A stretch of 64,000 bases of DNA from QFOX01 sp044237845 (lineage in GTDB: Bacteria > Pseudomonadota > Alphaproteobacteria > Rickettsiales > UBA3002). The position numbers were made by a program, and so were the translations under genes. The stretch lies in contig JBIIEL010000001.1 of assembly GCA_044237845.1 (NCBI GenBank), positions 62,001 to 126,000 of the forward strand, written 5' to 3'. Position 1 is the stretch's first letter. Each line of letters begins with the position of its first letter. The notes under the pieces were generated by a model that did no database searches, was not told the origin of the DNA, and worked only from the letters and a program-made list of their open reading frames with translations. Of this stretch, positions 33,228 to 41,157 are shown piece by piece.

Positions 33228-33713
33228 ATGAACAAAACCCCCACCCGCCAACTGACGCTGATTGTGTTGCTGACCTTCGCGCTCGACCAGCTTTCTAAGC
33301 ACTGGCTGCTTTATGATGTTGGGATGATTGCGCGGCCGCCGATCGTGGTGACGGATTTTTTCAGCCTCGTGATGGTGTGGAACAAGGGAGTTAGCTTCGG
33401 CATGTTCTCGCGCACGGGGCATGATTTCATGCCCATGGCGTTGACGGTAATGGCTCTGGTGATCTCAGGCATTCTGGCGCGCCTCGCGCTCACGACCGAA
33501 AAGCGCATCGAGCGTATTTCCTATGCGATGGTGATTGGCGGGGCGCTCGGCAACGCGCTCGACCGTATCCGCTTCGGCGCGGTGGCGGATTTCTTTTATT
33601 TCCATATCGGCGAGCTCGGCTGGCCGGCCTTCAACGTGGCGGATAGCGCCATTTGCATCGGTGTATCTCTGCTGTTGCTTACGATGTTCAGAAATTCTAA
33701 GGTAGTGGCATGA
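33228..33713 (+). CDS. lspA: Lipoprotein signal peptidase II
   Basis: Aspartic protease that cleaves prolipoproteins before the lipidated Cys. It has 161 residues and four membrane segments. The catalytic Asp pair is D112 (GNALDRIRFGAVADFF) and D139 (FNVADSAI), and the conserved N52 region (VWNKGVSFGMF) is present. Its stop overlaps the start of a lipoprotein gene that would be its substrate. Confidence 0.96.
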   Translation: MNKTPTRQLTLIVLLTFALDQLSKHWLLYDVGMIARPPIVVTDFFSLVMVWNKGVSFGMFSRTGHDFMPMALTVMALVISGILARLALTTEKRIERISYAMVIGGALGNALDRIRFGAVADFFYFHIGELGWPAFNVADSAICIGVSLLLLTMFRNSKVVA

Positions 33714-34327
33714 GAATGAGCGTTCGTAGTTCGAAGTTGAGGGTACAGTGGGCGGTGTTGGCGCTGCTTGCACTCGCCGCATGCGACAGTGGATCACTGG
33801 GTGATACGCTTGGCATGAACCGCGAAGCGCCGGATGAATTCACTGTCGTCTCGCGCCCATCGCTTGCGGTGCCGCCGGAATTTACCCTGCGCCCACCCCG
33901 CCCGGGTGAGCCGCCACGTGGTGCATCCGCGAATGAAGTTGCACGCAGCGTGCTGACGGGTAAAGACACCCCCCTCACGCCCGATAAATTGGAACAACCC
34001 AAAGGCGAAACTGCGGTGACGCCGGTGGTGACGAGCGATGCGCCGAGTGGCGCCACCAGCAGCTTTCTCAAACGCATGGGGGTGGACGGGGCGGATAGTG
34101 CCATCCGCGACAAACTGGCGGCCGATGCTATAGCCCCCGCCGCGCCGAAAGCGGGTGAACGCAGTACCTTGTTCGACTGGTTTGATGACGGGGGCGAGCC
34201 AGTCATCGACGCGAAAAAAGAAGCTGAACGCCTGCGTATTAACAAAGATGCCGGCAAGCCCGCTAACGAGGGCGAGGTGGCGGTAGAGAAACAAAAAAAA
34301 TCGACTGTAGTCGATAAGCTTTTCTAG
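33710..34327 (+). CDS. DUF3035-family lipoprotein (BamF-like)
   Basis: 205 residues with a signal sequence and lipobox LALAAC (Cys about residue 25). The mature part has the conserved opening APDEFTVVSRPSLAVPPEFTLRPPRPG, which I recognise as DUF3035, called a BAM-complex subunit (BamF) in some Alphaproteobacteria. The rest is low-complexity and Pro/Ala/Lys-rich. A role in outer-membrane protein assembly is inference. It overlaps lspA by 4 nt. Confidence 0.75.
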   Translation: MRMSVRSSKLRVQWAVLALLALAACDSGSLGDTLGMNREAPDEFTVVSRPSLAVPPEFTLRPPRPGEPPRGASANEVARSVLTGKDTPLTPDKLEQPKGETAVTPVVTSDAPSGATSSFLKRMGVDGADSAIRDKLAADAIAPAAPKAGERSTLFDWFDDGGEPVIDAKKEAERLRINKDAGKPANEGEVAVEKQKKSTVVDKLF

Positions 34328-34429
34328 AGCGTCTTCTGCGCATGGGCATCCTCGGCGCCTTTCCCGCGCCTTCTGTTCCTGAGGCGACACGTACTTGTCT
34401 TTCTGCACACGCCTTGCTAAGAATTGCCC

Positions 34430-35848
34430 ATGCGCTATCCCCCTATTGTTCGGTTTTTTACCCCCGCTGCAATCGGGCTGATGCTGCTGGCAGTCTATTT
34501 TTATCATGCGCAGAATCCGTCGCGCCCGCGTGACCTGCGCGCGGCGATTCCAGTCACGCAGTTCACACTCAAAAATGGTTTGCAGGTGGTGGTGATGGAG
34601 AATCACAACATCCCGATCGTGACGCATCTGATGCTAGTGAAAGCAGGCGGGGCGGATGATCCGCGCGGCAAAACCGGCATGGCACATTATCTTGAACATC
34701 TCATGTTCACGGGCTCCAAAAATTATCCCGAAGGCACCTATGACCGCGCAATTGCACGCATTGGCGGCGAGCATAACGCCTTCACCACCAAGGATTACAC
34801 GCTCTATTATGCGACCATCGCGCGCGAGCATTTGCCGCAGGTGATGGCGATGGAGGCCGATCGTTTCGCAAGCCCGACCTTTGATGCCGCAAAAGCTGCG
34901 CGTGAGCTGAAGGTGATTACCGAAGAACGCAACATGCGGGTGGAGAATAATCCCGCCGCGCAGATGGCCGAGCAGCTCGATGCCATCACGTTTTTAAACC
35001 ATCCGTATCAGCGGCCGAATATCGGCTGGGCGGAGGATATGGCGACCTTCACCCTCGCCGATGCGCAGGCGTTTTTTGCGGCGCATTACACCGCGCGCAA
35101 CATGCTGCTGCTGGTGGCGGGGGATGTGACGGCGGCGGATGTAAAACGCGACGCCGAGAAATATTACGCCGCGCTGCCGAGCGGCATCGCCACCCCGCGC
35201 ATCTGGCCGGAGGAGCCGCCGCTGCGCCTTGAGCGCCACGCGACGATGCATGATGCGAAGGTGCGCGAGCCCCGCCTCGTGCGGCAATATATCGCGCCGA
35301 GTGTGGTGAACGGCGCGCGCGATCAGGCGCTGCCGCTCTCGGTATTCGCGCAGTATCTCGGCGGCGGCGCGGGCAGTGTGCTTTACGAACAGTTGGTGGA
35401 AAAAGAGAAACTCGCGAGCAGTGTTTCGGCGAGCTATGACCCGTTTAGCATCGGCCCAGCGCTGTTCACGATTCATGCCACGCCTGCTGCGAGGGTGACG
35501 CCCCAACAGCTCGAACACGCGCTCGACCGCGCGCTCGACGGAGTGAACACAGGCGCACCGGATGCGGCGGCGGTAATGCGCGCAAAAACACGCCTCAAAG
35601 CCGAGGTGATTTTCGCGCAGGATGGGCTGTCGTCGTTTGCCACCACCATCGCCGATCTTTATGCGCTGGGGCTGGATGAGCAGTATTTTTACGCCTGGCC
35701 GCATCTGGTGGAAGCGGTGACGCCGGCGCAGATGCAGGAAGCCGCCCGCATTGTGCTCGCGCCCTCGCGCCGGGTGACGGGCTATCTGCTGCCCGCGGAG
35801 ACGCAAGCTGCGCCTACGCCAGCGATGGAGGTGACTCATGCGCCATAG
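34430..35848 (+). CDS. M16 zinc peptidase, catalytic member of a pair
   Basis: Processing-peptidase-type zinc protease. The ATG at 34430 gives 472 residues. An N-terminal membrane anchor (PAAIGLMLLAVYFY) precedes two M16 domains. The inverted zinc motif HYLEH (H86, E89, H90) and the downstream Glu region (ELKVITEERNMR) are present, so it should be active in the periplasm. The next gene, overlapping by 11 nt, lacks the motif, as is usual for M16 heterodimers. Confidence 0.92.
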   Translation: MRYPPIVRFFTPAAIGLMLLAVYFYHAQNPSRPRDLRAAIPVTQFTLKNGLQVVVMENHNIPIVTHLMLVKAGGADDPRGKTGMAHYLEHLMFTGSKNYPEGTYDRAIARIGGEHNAFTTKDYTLYYATIAREHLPQVMAMEADRFASPTFDAAKAARELKVITEERNMRVENNPAAQMAEQLDAITFLNHPYQRPNIGWAEDMATFTLADAQAFFAAHYTARNMLLLVAGDVTAADVKRDAEKYYAALPSGIATPRIWPEEPPLRLERHATMHDAKVREPRLVRQYIAPSVVNGARDQALPLSVFAQYLGGGAGSVLYEQLVEKEKLASSVSASYDPFSIGPALFTIHATPAARVTPQQLEHALDRALDGVNTGAPDAAAVMRAKTRLKAEVIFAQDGLSSFATTIADLYALGLDEQYFYAWPHLVEAVTPAQMQEAARIVLAPSRRVTGYLLPAETQAAPTPAMEVTHAP

Positions 35849-37205
35849 TCTTCTCGCTGCGCTTTCTGCGTTGGTGTGGCTTGGCTTTGCTGCCCCCGCG
35901 CAGGCCGCGATAGAGGTGAAAACAGCCAGCATCGGCCATGGGGTTGAGGCGTGGTATGCGACGAACAAAGCGGTGCCGGTGGTGGATGTGGTGCTGAGTT
36001 TCGAAGGCGCGGGCGCGGCGCATGATCCGGCAGAAAAGGGCGGACTTGCAGCGTTTTCGGCAGCCATGCTCGGCGAAGGCGCGGGTGCGATGAGTGCGCA
36101 GGATTTCGCACGCGCGCTCGATGAACACGCCATCACGCTCGACTTCCGCGCCGACGAAGACCGCCTCACCGTGCATGTGTATTGTTTGCGCGAACATGCG
36201 AAACGTGCAGGCGAATTGCTGGCGCTGGCCATCAGCAAACCGCCGCTGGCCGAAGCGGATAGGACGCGGGTGAAGGGACAGGTTGCCTCGCTGCTGACGC
36301 GGCTTTCCGAACGCCCGGGCTATCTCGCCGAGCGTTTGCTCGCCGCACGCGCCTTTGCAGGCCACCCCTATGCGAACCCGAATTATGGGACCGCAGCGAG
36401 TGTCGCCAGCTTGACAGATGCCGATGTGCGGCAGTTTCTTGCCACACGACTGACGCGGAAAAACCTGCTGATCTCGGCGGCGGGGGATGTGGATTCTGCG
36501 CTGCTTGAGGAGATGTTGCAGCCGACGGTGGAGGCGCTCGCGGAGGGTGACGCGGCGGATTTCGCCCTCGCGCCCGCGACACTGCAAGGCGGCGGTGAAC
36601 TGCTGCGCGCGCAAAAAGATGTACCGCAAACGGTGGTGCAATTTGCCGCGCCGGGCATCGCGCGCGACGATAAACGCTTCTACGCTGCTTATTTGCTCAA
36701 CGAGATTTTAGGCGGCGGCAGCACGCTGGTTTCGCGCTTAGGCAACGAGCTGCGGCAGAAAAAAGGCCTGGTCTATGGCGTGCATACCGGGCTTGAGGCG
36801 CATCGCGTCGGTGCGATCCTCGGCGGTCAGCTCGCGACACGTAACAGCACGGCGGATGCCGCGCTCGCCGAGGTCAAACGCGTGCTGGCCGATATGCGCG
36901 AGCACGGGGTGACGGCGGAAGAATGCAGCGATGCCAAGGGCTATGTGCTCGGCCATTTTCCGCTGCAGATGGAAAGCGCGGGGGATGTTTCGCGCACGCT
37001 GATGATGATGCAGCGGCATCATCTCGGCGAGGCGTATCTCACCGAACGCGCGGAGCTGTTTAGCGCGGTGAGCTGTGCTGACATTAACGCCGTCGCGCGG
37101 GATTTGCTGGCGCCGGAGAAGTTCCTCTTCGCCGTCGTCGGCGGCACGGACGACAAGGGCGCACCAGCTCCCACACAAGCCCCTGTGCATGGGGACGCGC
37201 GGTAG
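35838..37205 (+). CDS. M16-family protein lacking the zinc motif (partner subunit)
   Basis: 455 residues with a signal peptide (SLLAALSALVWLGFAAPAQA). At the position of HxxEH the sequence is GLAAFSAAM, so zinc binding is lost. The C-terminal domain keeps the QGG-like/Arg-Tyr substrate-binding features (LVYGVHTG, ARNST-type segment). It most likely forms the non-catalytic half of a heterodimer with the preceding gene, as with PqqL/YmxG-like pairs. It overlaps the upstream gene by 11 nt. Confidence 0.9.
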   Translation: MRHSLLAALSALVWLGFAAPAQAAIEVKTASIGHGVEAWYATNKAVPVVDVVLSFEGAGAAHDPAEKGGLAAFSAAMLGEGAGAMSAQDFARALDEHAITLDFRADEDRLTVHVYCLREHAKRAGELLALAISKPPLAEADRTRVKGQVASLLTRLSERPGYLAERLLAARAFAGHPYANPNYGTAASVASLTDADVRQFLATRLTRKNLLISAAGDVDSALLEEMLQPTVEALAEGDAADFALAPATLQGGGELLRAQKDVPQTVVQFAAPGIARDDKRFYAAYLLNEILGGGSTLVSRLGNELRQKKGLVYGVHTGLEAHRVGAILGGQLATRNSTADAALAEVKRVLADMREHGVTAEECSDAKGYVLGHFPLQMESAGDVSRTLMMMQRHHLGEAYLTERAELFSAVSCADINAVARDLLAPEKFLFAVVGGTDDKGAPAPTQAPVHGDAR

Positions 37206-37267
37206 CATCTGTGATTAACGATGGATTCGCGCTTTCGCTCGTCTGCCGGTAGGGGTAGACTCACCCC

Positions 37268-39142
37268 ATGAGCCTTTCCGTTGCCAGTCCGCTTGAATCA
37301 ACCACGCCGCGCGAGGCGTTGGTGATTCGCCGTTTGCCGACGGTGCTTGTCAACCAGATCGCGGCGGGGGAGGTGATCGAGCGCCCGTCCTCCGTGGTGA
37401 AGGAGCTGGTCGAAAATGCGATCGACGCCGGCGCGAGCGATGTGGATGTGGTGCTCGAGAATGGCGGGGTGAGCCTCATCCGCGTGCGCGATAACGGGCG
37501 CGGCATGAGCGCGGCGCAGCTGCCGCTGGCGGTGGAGCGCCACGCGACGAGCAAGCTGCCAGACGACGATCTGCTCGCGATTCATTTTATGGGTTTCCGC
37601 GGCGAGGCGTTGCCGTCCATCGGCTCCATCGCGCGGCTCTCCATCACCTCCCGCGCGCGCGGCAGTGCGGATGCATTTGCGCTGACGGTTGAAGGCGGTG
37701 CGGTCGGCGCAGTCACCCCCGCTTCGCTCGGCGAGGGAACGCTGGTCGAGGTGCGTGACTTGTTTTACGCCATTCCCGCGCGGCTGAAATTTTTGAAATC
37801 CGCGCGCACGGAAATCACGCAGGTGGTCGATATCATCGAGCGCCTCGCGATGGCGCATCCGGATATTCGCTTTCGCCTGAGCCATGATGGGCGCACGGTG
37901 CGCGACTTTCCGGCGCTCACACACGATTGGCTGAGCGCGGCGCCGCAGCGCTTAGAGAAAATTCTAGGCGCGGGATTCGCCGCCAACACGGTGGCGATTG
38001 ATGCGGTGCGCGAGGGTATGCGCCTCACCGGGTTTGCGGGGCTGCCCACGTTCAACAAATCGACCTCACAATCGCAGTATCTGTTTGTGAATCGCCGCCC
38101 GGTGCGCGACCGGCTGCTGCTCGGCGTCATCCGCGCGGCCTATCAGGACTACCTTGCGCGTGACCGCCACCCCGTCGCGGTGCTGTTCCTTGAGGTGCCG
38201 ACGAGTGAGGTGGATGTGAACGTGCATCCCGCCAAGGCCGAAGTGCGCTTCCGCGACAGCCAGATGGTGCGCGGCCTGCTGCTCGGTGCCATCCGTGCGG
38301 CGATCGGCGCGACCTCGCAGCGCTCCAGCACCACGGTGGCGGAAGAGGCGCTGGGGGCGTTTCGGATTGAAGGGGGCATCGCCCCCTACGCGACTTCGTC
38401 GCTGACCCCACTCTCGCCAAGCGGCTCGCCATGGGAGGCTACGCACGATAATCACGAACGCTTGCAAGCGCTGCAGTCGCCGCTCTGGGGGCGGGATTAT
38501 CTGCCGCCACAGCATCGCGCGCAGCAGCAGCCCACGACTCACCACTCACCACTCACCACTCACTACCCCCTCGGTGCCGCCGTCGCGCAGCTGCATAACA
38601 CCTATGTCGTTGCCGAGACGAAAGACGGGTTGGTGCTGGTCGATCAGCACGCGGCGCATGAGCGGATTATGTACGAGAAATTCAAGGCCGAGATGAACGC
38701 GGCAGGAGTGGCGCGGCAAATGCTGCTGCTGCCGGAAGTGGTGGATCTGAGCGACGCGCAGGCCGCGCGCATCACCGCGCGGATGGAGGAATGGGCGCGG
38801 CTCGGCCTCGTGCTCGAAGGCTTTGGCGACACCACCGTGCTGGTGCGGGAGGTGCCAAGCATTCTGGGCGACAGTGACGTGGCCGGGTTGGTGCGCGACC
38901 TCGCAGATGATTTGTCGCTCTATGAAGACGGGCTGGCGCTCGCCGATAAGCTCGAAGCCATCCTCAGCACTATGGCCTGCCACGGCAGCGTGCGCGCCGG
39001 GCGGCCGCTACGCATCGACGAAATGAACGCCCTGCTGCGGCAGATGGAAGCCACGCCCTTCAGTGGCCAGTGCAACCATGGACGACCGACTTATGTCGCG
39101 CTCGCGAAGGCGGATGTGGAGCGGCTGTTTGGGCGGCGGTAA
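37268..39142 (+). CDS. mutL: DNA mismatch repair protein MutL with element A in its linker
   Basis: Couples MutS to strand removal. It has 624 residues. The GHKL ATPase domain shows NQIAAGEVIERPSSVVKELVENAIDAGA, DNGRGM and GFRGEALPSI. The C-terminal domain has the endonuclease motif DQHAAHERIMYE, so this MutL is probably a nicking enzyme, and QCNHGRPT near the end. The linker (about 355-440) holds element A in frame (residues 368-393, EGGIAPYA to GSPWEATH), then a run from ACTCACC heptamers (PTTHHSPLTTH). The linker location would tolerate such insertions. Confidence 0.95.
   Translation: MSLSVASPLESTTPREALVIRRLPTVLVNQIAAGEVIERPSSVVKELVENAIDAGASDVDVVLENGGVSLIRVRDNGRGMSAAQLPLAVERHATSKLPDDDLLAIHFMGFRGEALPSIGSIARLSITSRARGSADAFALTVEGGAVGAVTPASLGEGTLVEVRDLFYAIPARLKFLKSARTEITQVVDIIERLAMAHPDIRFRLSHDGRTVRDFPALTHDWLSAAPQRLEKILGAGFAANTVAIDAVREGMRLTGFAGLPTFNKSTSQSQYLFVNRRPVRDRLLLGVIRAAYQDYLARDRHPVAVLFLEVPTSEVDVNVHPAKAEVRFRDSQMVRGLLLGAIRAAIGATSQRSSTTVAEEALGAFRIEGGIAPYATSSLTPLSPSGSPWEATHDNHERLQALQSPLWGRDYLPPQHRAQQQPTTHHSPLTTHYPLGAAVAQLHNTYVVAETKDGLVLVDQHAAHERIMYEKFKAEMNAAGVARQMLLLPEVVDLSDAQAARITARMEEWARLGLVLEGFGDTTVLVREVPSILGDSDVAGLVRDLADDLSLYEDGLALADKLEAILSTMACHGSVRAGRPLRIDEMNALLRQMEATPFSGQCNHGRPTYVALAKADVERLFGRR
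38369..38449 (+). repeat. Element A, copy inside mutL
   Basis: The first 24 bp and the last 25 bp are identical to the kdsB copy, CTGACCCC is shared in the middle, and the reading phase is the same. The centre differs (81 bp against 77 bp). Confidence 0.9.
38532..38566. repeat. Heptamer tandem arm inside mutL
   Basis: About four copies of ACTCACC, in frame, 80 bp after element A. The same unit forms the right arm of the hairpin before petA. No inverted partner is evident nearby. Confidence 0.65.
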
Positions 39143-39152
39143 TTGCTGCATG

Positions 39153-39253
39153 AAAATGGGCGATCTACGTCGTCCTCGTCGTGCTCGGTCAGTTACGTAG
39201 CGCTGCTACGCGCCTTCCCTGCGCGCGCCGACTCCTAGTATCTCACCCATTTT
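39153..39253 (+). repeat. Element B copy 3, downstream of mutL
   Basis: 101 bp bounded by perfect inverted ends AAAATGGG and CCCATTTT. Contains ACGTCGTCCTCGTCGTGCTC, ACGTAGCGCTGCTACGC and GACTCCTAGTATCT. It starts 11 bp after the mutL stop and fills the space to the small GIY-YIG gene. Confidence 0.85.
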
Positions 39254-39269
39254 GACGCAGCGAAAAAGC

Positions 39270-39578
39270 CTAAAGAGGCGCAGATGACCTTTTTCTGTGT
39301 GTACGATTATAGCCGACCTGAGGTTCGTTTGACTTATTGGCCAGTATCAATTCGCTTTCTTTCCTAGTTACTTCATCTTTACTTTTTGACTCAAAAAGAA
39401 TCTCTTTCCTGAGAGAGAAGCTTGATAACTCTTCCTTAGTAAAATCACTCTCTACTGTAGCGTTATCCCATGATCCAAAATAGCGCATTGAGTGACCGCT
39501 TCCGCCAATATCTTTGCCGATGTAAATTTTGCCATTAGGGAACGTCAATTTATAAACGACATAGGCGAATTTTTTCAT
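39270..39578 (-). CDS. Small GIY-YIG-domain protein, AT-rich
   Basis: 102 residues opening MKKFAYVVYKLTFPNGKIYIGKDIGG, a GIY-YIG nuclease motif (YVVY…YIG spacing), as in small UvrC-like or homing-type endonucleases. The rest is charged, ends in RTHRKR, and lacks a recognisable second domain. Its base composition is clearly more AT-rich than any neighbour, which suggests recent acquisition. It starts 7 nt after the purH stop on the same strand and has no clear ribosome-binding site, so it may depend on coupling. Confidence 0.65.
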   Translation of the reverse strand: MKKFAYVVYKLTFPNGKIYIGKDIGGSGHSMRYFGSWDNATVESDFTKEELSSFSLRKEILFESKSKDEVTRKESELILANKSNEPQVGYNRTHRKRSSAPL

Positions 39579-39585
39579 AGTGATA

Positions 39586-41157
39586 CTAATGCCGAAAATG
39601 CCGCGTGCCGGTGAAGAGCATGTCGATGCCGTGCTTCTCGGCGGCGGCGATGACTTCCCCGTCGCGCACCGAACCGCCGGGTTGGATGACGGTGGCGATG
39701 CCGGCCTCGGCGGCCAGTTCCACGTTATCCGCGAAGGGGAAGAAGGCGTCGGACGCGAGCACGGCGCCGCGCGGGTCGTGCCCGTGGGCGCGGGCTTTTT
39801 CAATCGCGATGCGCACGGAATCCACCCGCGACATCTGCCCGGCGCCGACACCGATCGTCGCGCCGTTTTTGACGAGCACGATGGCGTTTGACTTCACATG
39901 TTTCACCACTGTCCAAGCGAGCAGGGAGTCGCCAGTCGCCAGTCGCCAGTCGCCAGTGTTTTGCGTTGCGACGCGCCAGCCAGCGGGCAATCCTTTGCTG
40001 GTGACTGGTGACTGGTGACTGGCGTCTTTCTCCTGCACCAGATAGCCGCCGCTGATGGCCTGAATCACCCAGTGCGAAAGCGGCGAGGCGTGCGTTTCGG
40101 CCGCAGCGACGAGCAGGCGCAGGTTCTTTTTCGCCGCCAGGGCACTTCGTGCCTCTTCCGTAAAGTCAGGTGCGATAATGACCTCTAAAAACAAACTACC
40201 GATGGCTTCGACCAGCGCCGCATCCACCGCGCGGTTGAGGGCGAGAATGCCGCCGAAGGCGCTGACCGGGTCGGAGGCCAGCGCATCCGTAAACGCATCC
40301 ACCAGCGTCGCGCCGGTGGCAACGCCGCAGGGGTTGGCGTGTTTGATAAGAACTGCAGCGGGGGTGGCAATTTCATTGACGATGCCCCATGCGGCTTCAG
40401 CATCCGCAAGGTTGTTGTAGCTGAGTTCTTTGCCCTGCAATTGCTGCGCGTTGGCGATGCCGCCCTTAGCATCCAGCCGCTGATAGAGCGCCGCGGCCTG
40501 ATGGGGGTTTTCGCCGTAACGCAGCGTGGTGGCCAGCGACGCATCGAGCAGGTAGGGCGGCCATGGAGAATCCGTCGCTGCGCCGGTGAGCCAGCTCGCA
40601 ATCAGCGTGTCATAGGCCGCGGTGCGGGCGAAGGCCTTGGCGGCCAGTGCCGTGCGCAGTGGCGCGGCCACGGCGTTTTTATTTTCCTGCATCGACTGCA
40701 TCACGCGGCCATAATCGGCCACATCCACAATCACCGACACGCTGGCGTGGTTTTTGGCGGCCGAGCGGATCATGGCGGGGCCGCCAATATCGATGTTTTC
40801 GATGAGCTCGGCGACCTCGTTCGTGCGATTCAGGGTGGTCTCGAACGGGTAGAGATTGACGACCAGCAGGTCGATCATGCCGATATTGTGCGCGGCGGCG
40901 GATTCCATGTGTGACGGCGTATCGCGTCGCGCCAGCAGGCCGCCATGGACGACGGGGTGCAGCGTCTTCACGCGGCCATCCATCATCTCGGGGAACTGGG
41001 TGACCTCGCTGACATCGCGCACGGGAATGCCCGCTTTGCGCAGTGCGTCTGCCGTGCCGCCGGTGGAGAGGATTTCCACCCCCGCACCCACCAGAAACTG
41101 CGCGAAGGGAATGAGGTCGGATTTATCCGAAACGGAAATGAGCGCGCGGGTGATCAT
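39586..41157 (-). CDS. purH: Bifunctional AICAR transformylase / IMP cyclohydrolase PurH, with a heptamer-hairpin insertion
   Basis: Last two steps of de novo IMP synthesis. It has 523 residues: an N-terminal cyclohydrolase domain (ALISVSDKSDLIPFAQ, TVHPVVHGGLLARRD-type text) and a C-terminal transformylase domain (KHVKSNAIVLVKNGATIGVGAGQMSRVDS, ending GTRHF). Between GGYLVQEKD and AWTVVKH (about 370-412) the usual segment with VVTKR-P-T-E is rewritten: 28-bp heptamer arms flank a loop encoding KGLPAGWRVATQN, adding about eight residues relative to E. coli. It overlaps the epimerase gene by 4 nt. Confidence 0.95.
   Translation of the reverse strand: MITRALISVSDKSDLIPFAQFLVGAGVEILSTGGTADALRKAGIPVRDVSEVTQFPEMMDGRVKTLHPVVHGGLLARRDTPSHMESAAAHNIGMIDLLVVNLYPFETTLNRTNEVAELIENIDIGGPAMIRSAAKNHASVSVIVDVADYGRVMQSMQENKNAVAAPLRTALAAKAFARTAAYDTLIASWLTGAATDSPWPPYLLDASLATTLRYGENPHQAAALYQRLDAKGGIANAQQLQGKELSYNNLADAEAAWGIVNEIATPAAVLIKHANPCGVATGATLVDAFTDALASDPVSAFGGILALNRAVDAALVEAIGSLFLEVIIAPDFTEEARSALAAKKNLRLLVAAAETHASPLSHWVIQAISGGYLVQEKDASHQSPVTSKGLPAGWRVATQNTGDWRLATGDSLLAWTVVKHVKSNAIVLVKNGATIGVGAGQMSRVDSVRIAIEKARAHGHDPRGAVLASDAFFPFADNVELAAEAGIATVIQPGGSVRDGEVIAAAEKHGIDMLFTGTRHFRH
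39930..40024. repeat. Heptamer-arm hairpin inside purH
   Basis: Left arm 39930-39957 is four GCCAGTC-type heptamers. The right arm 39997-40024 is the reverse complement at 24 of 28 positions (ACTGGTG units). The loop is 39 nt. All of it is translated. Confidence 0.85.

Noticed and set aside
39930..40024. CRISPR or VNTR interpretation of the heptamer tandems
   Set aside because: There are no spacers. The repeats are 7-8 bp, degenerate and come in inverted pairs, so a hairpin class explains them better.
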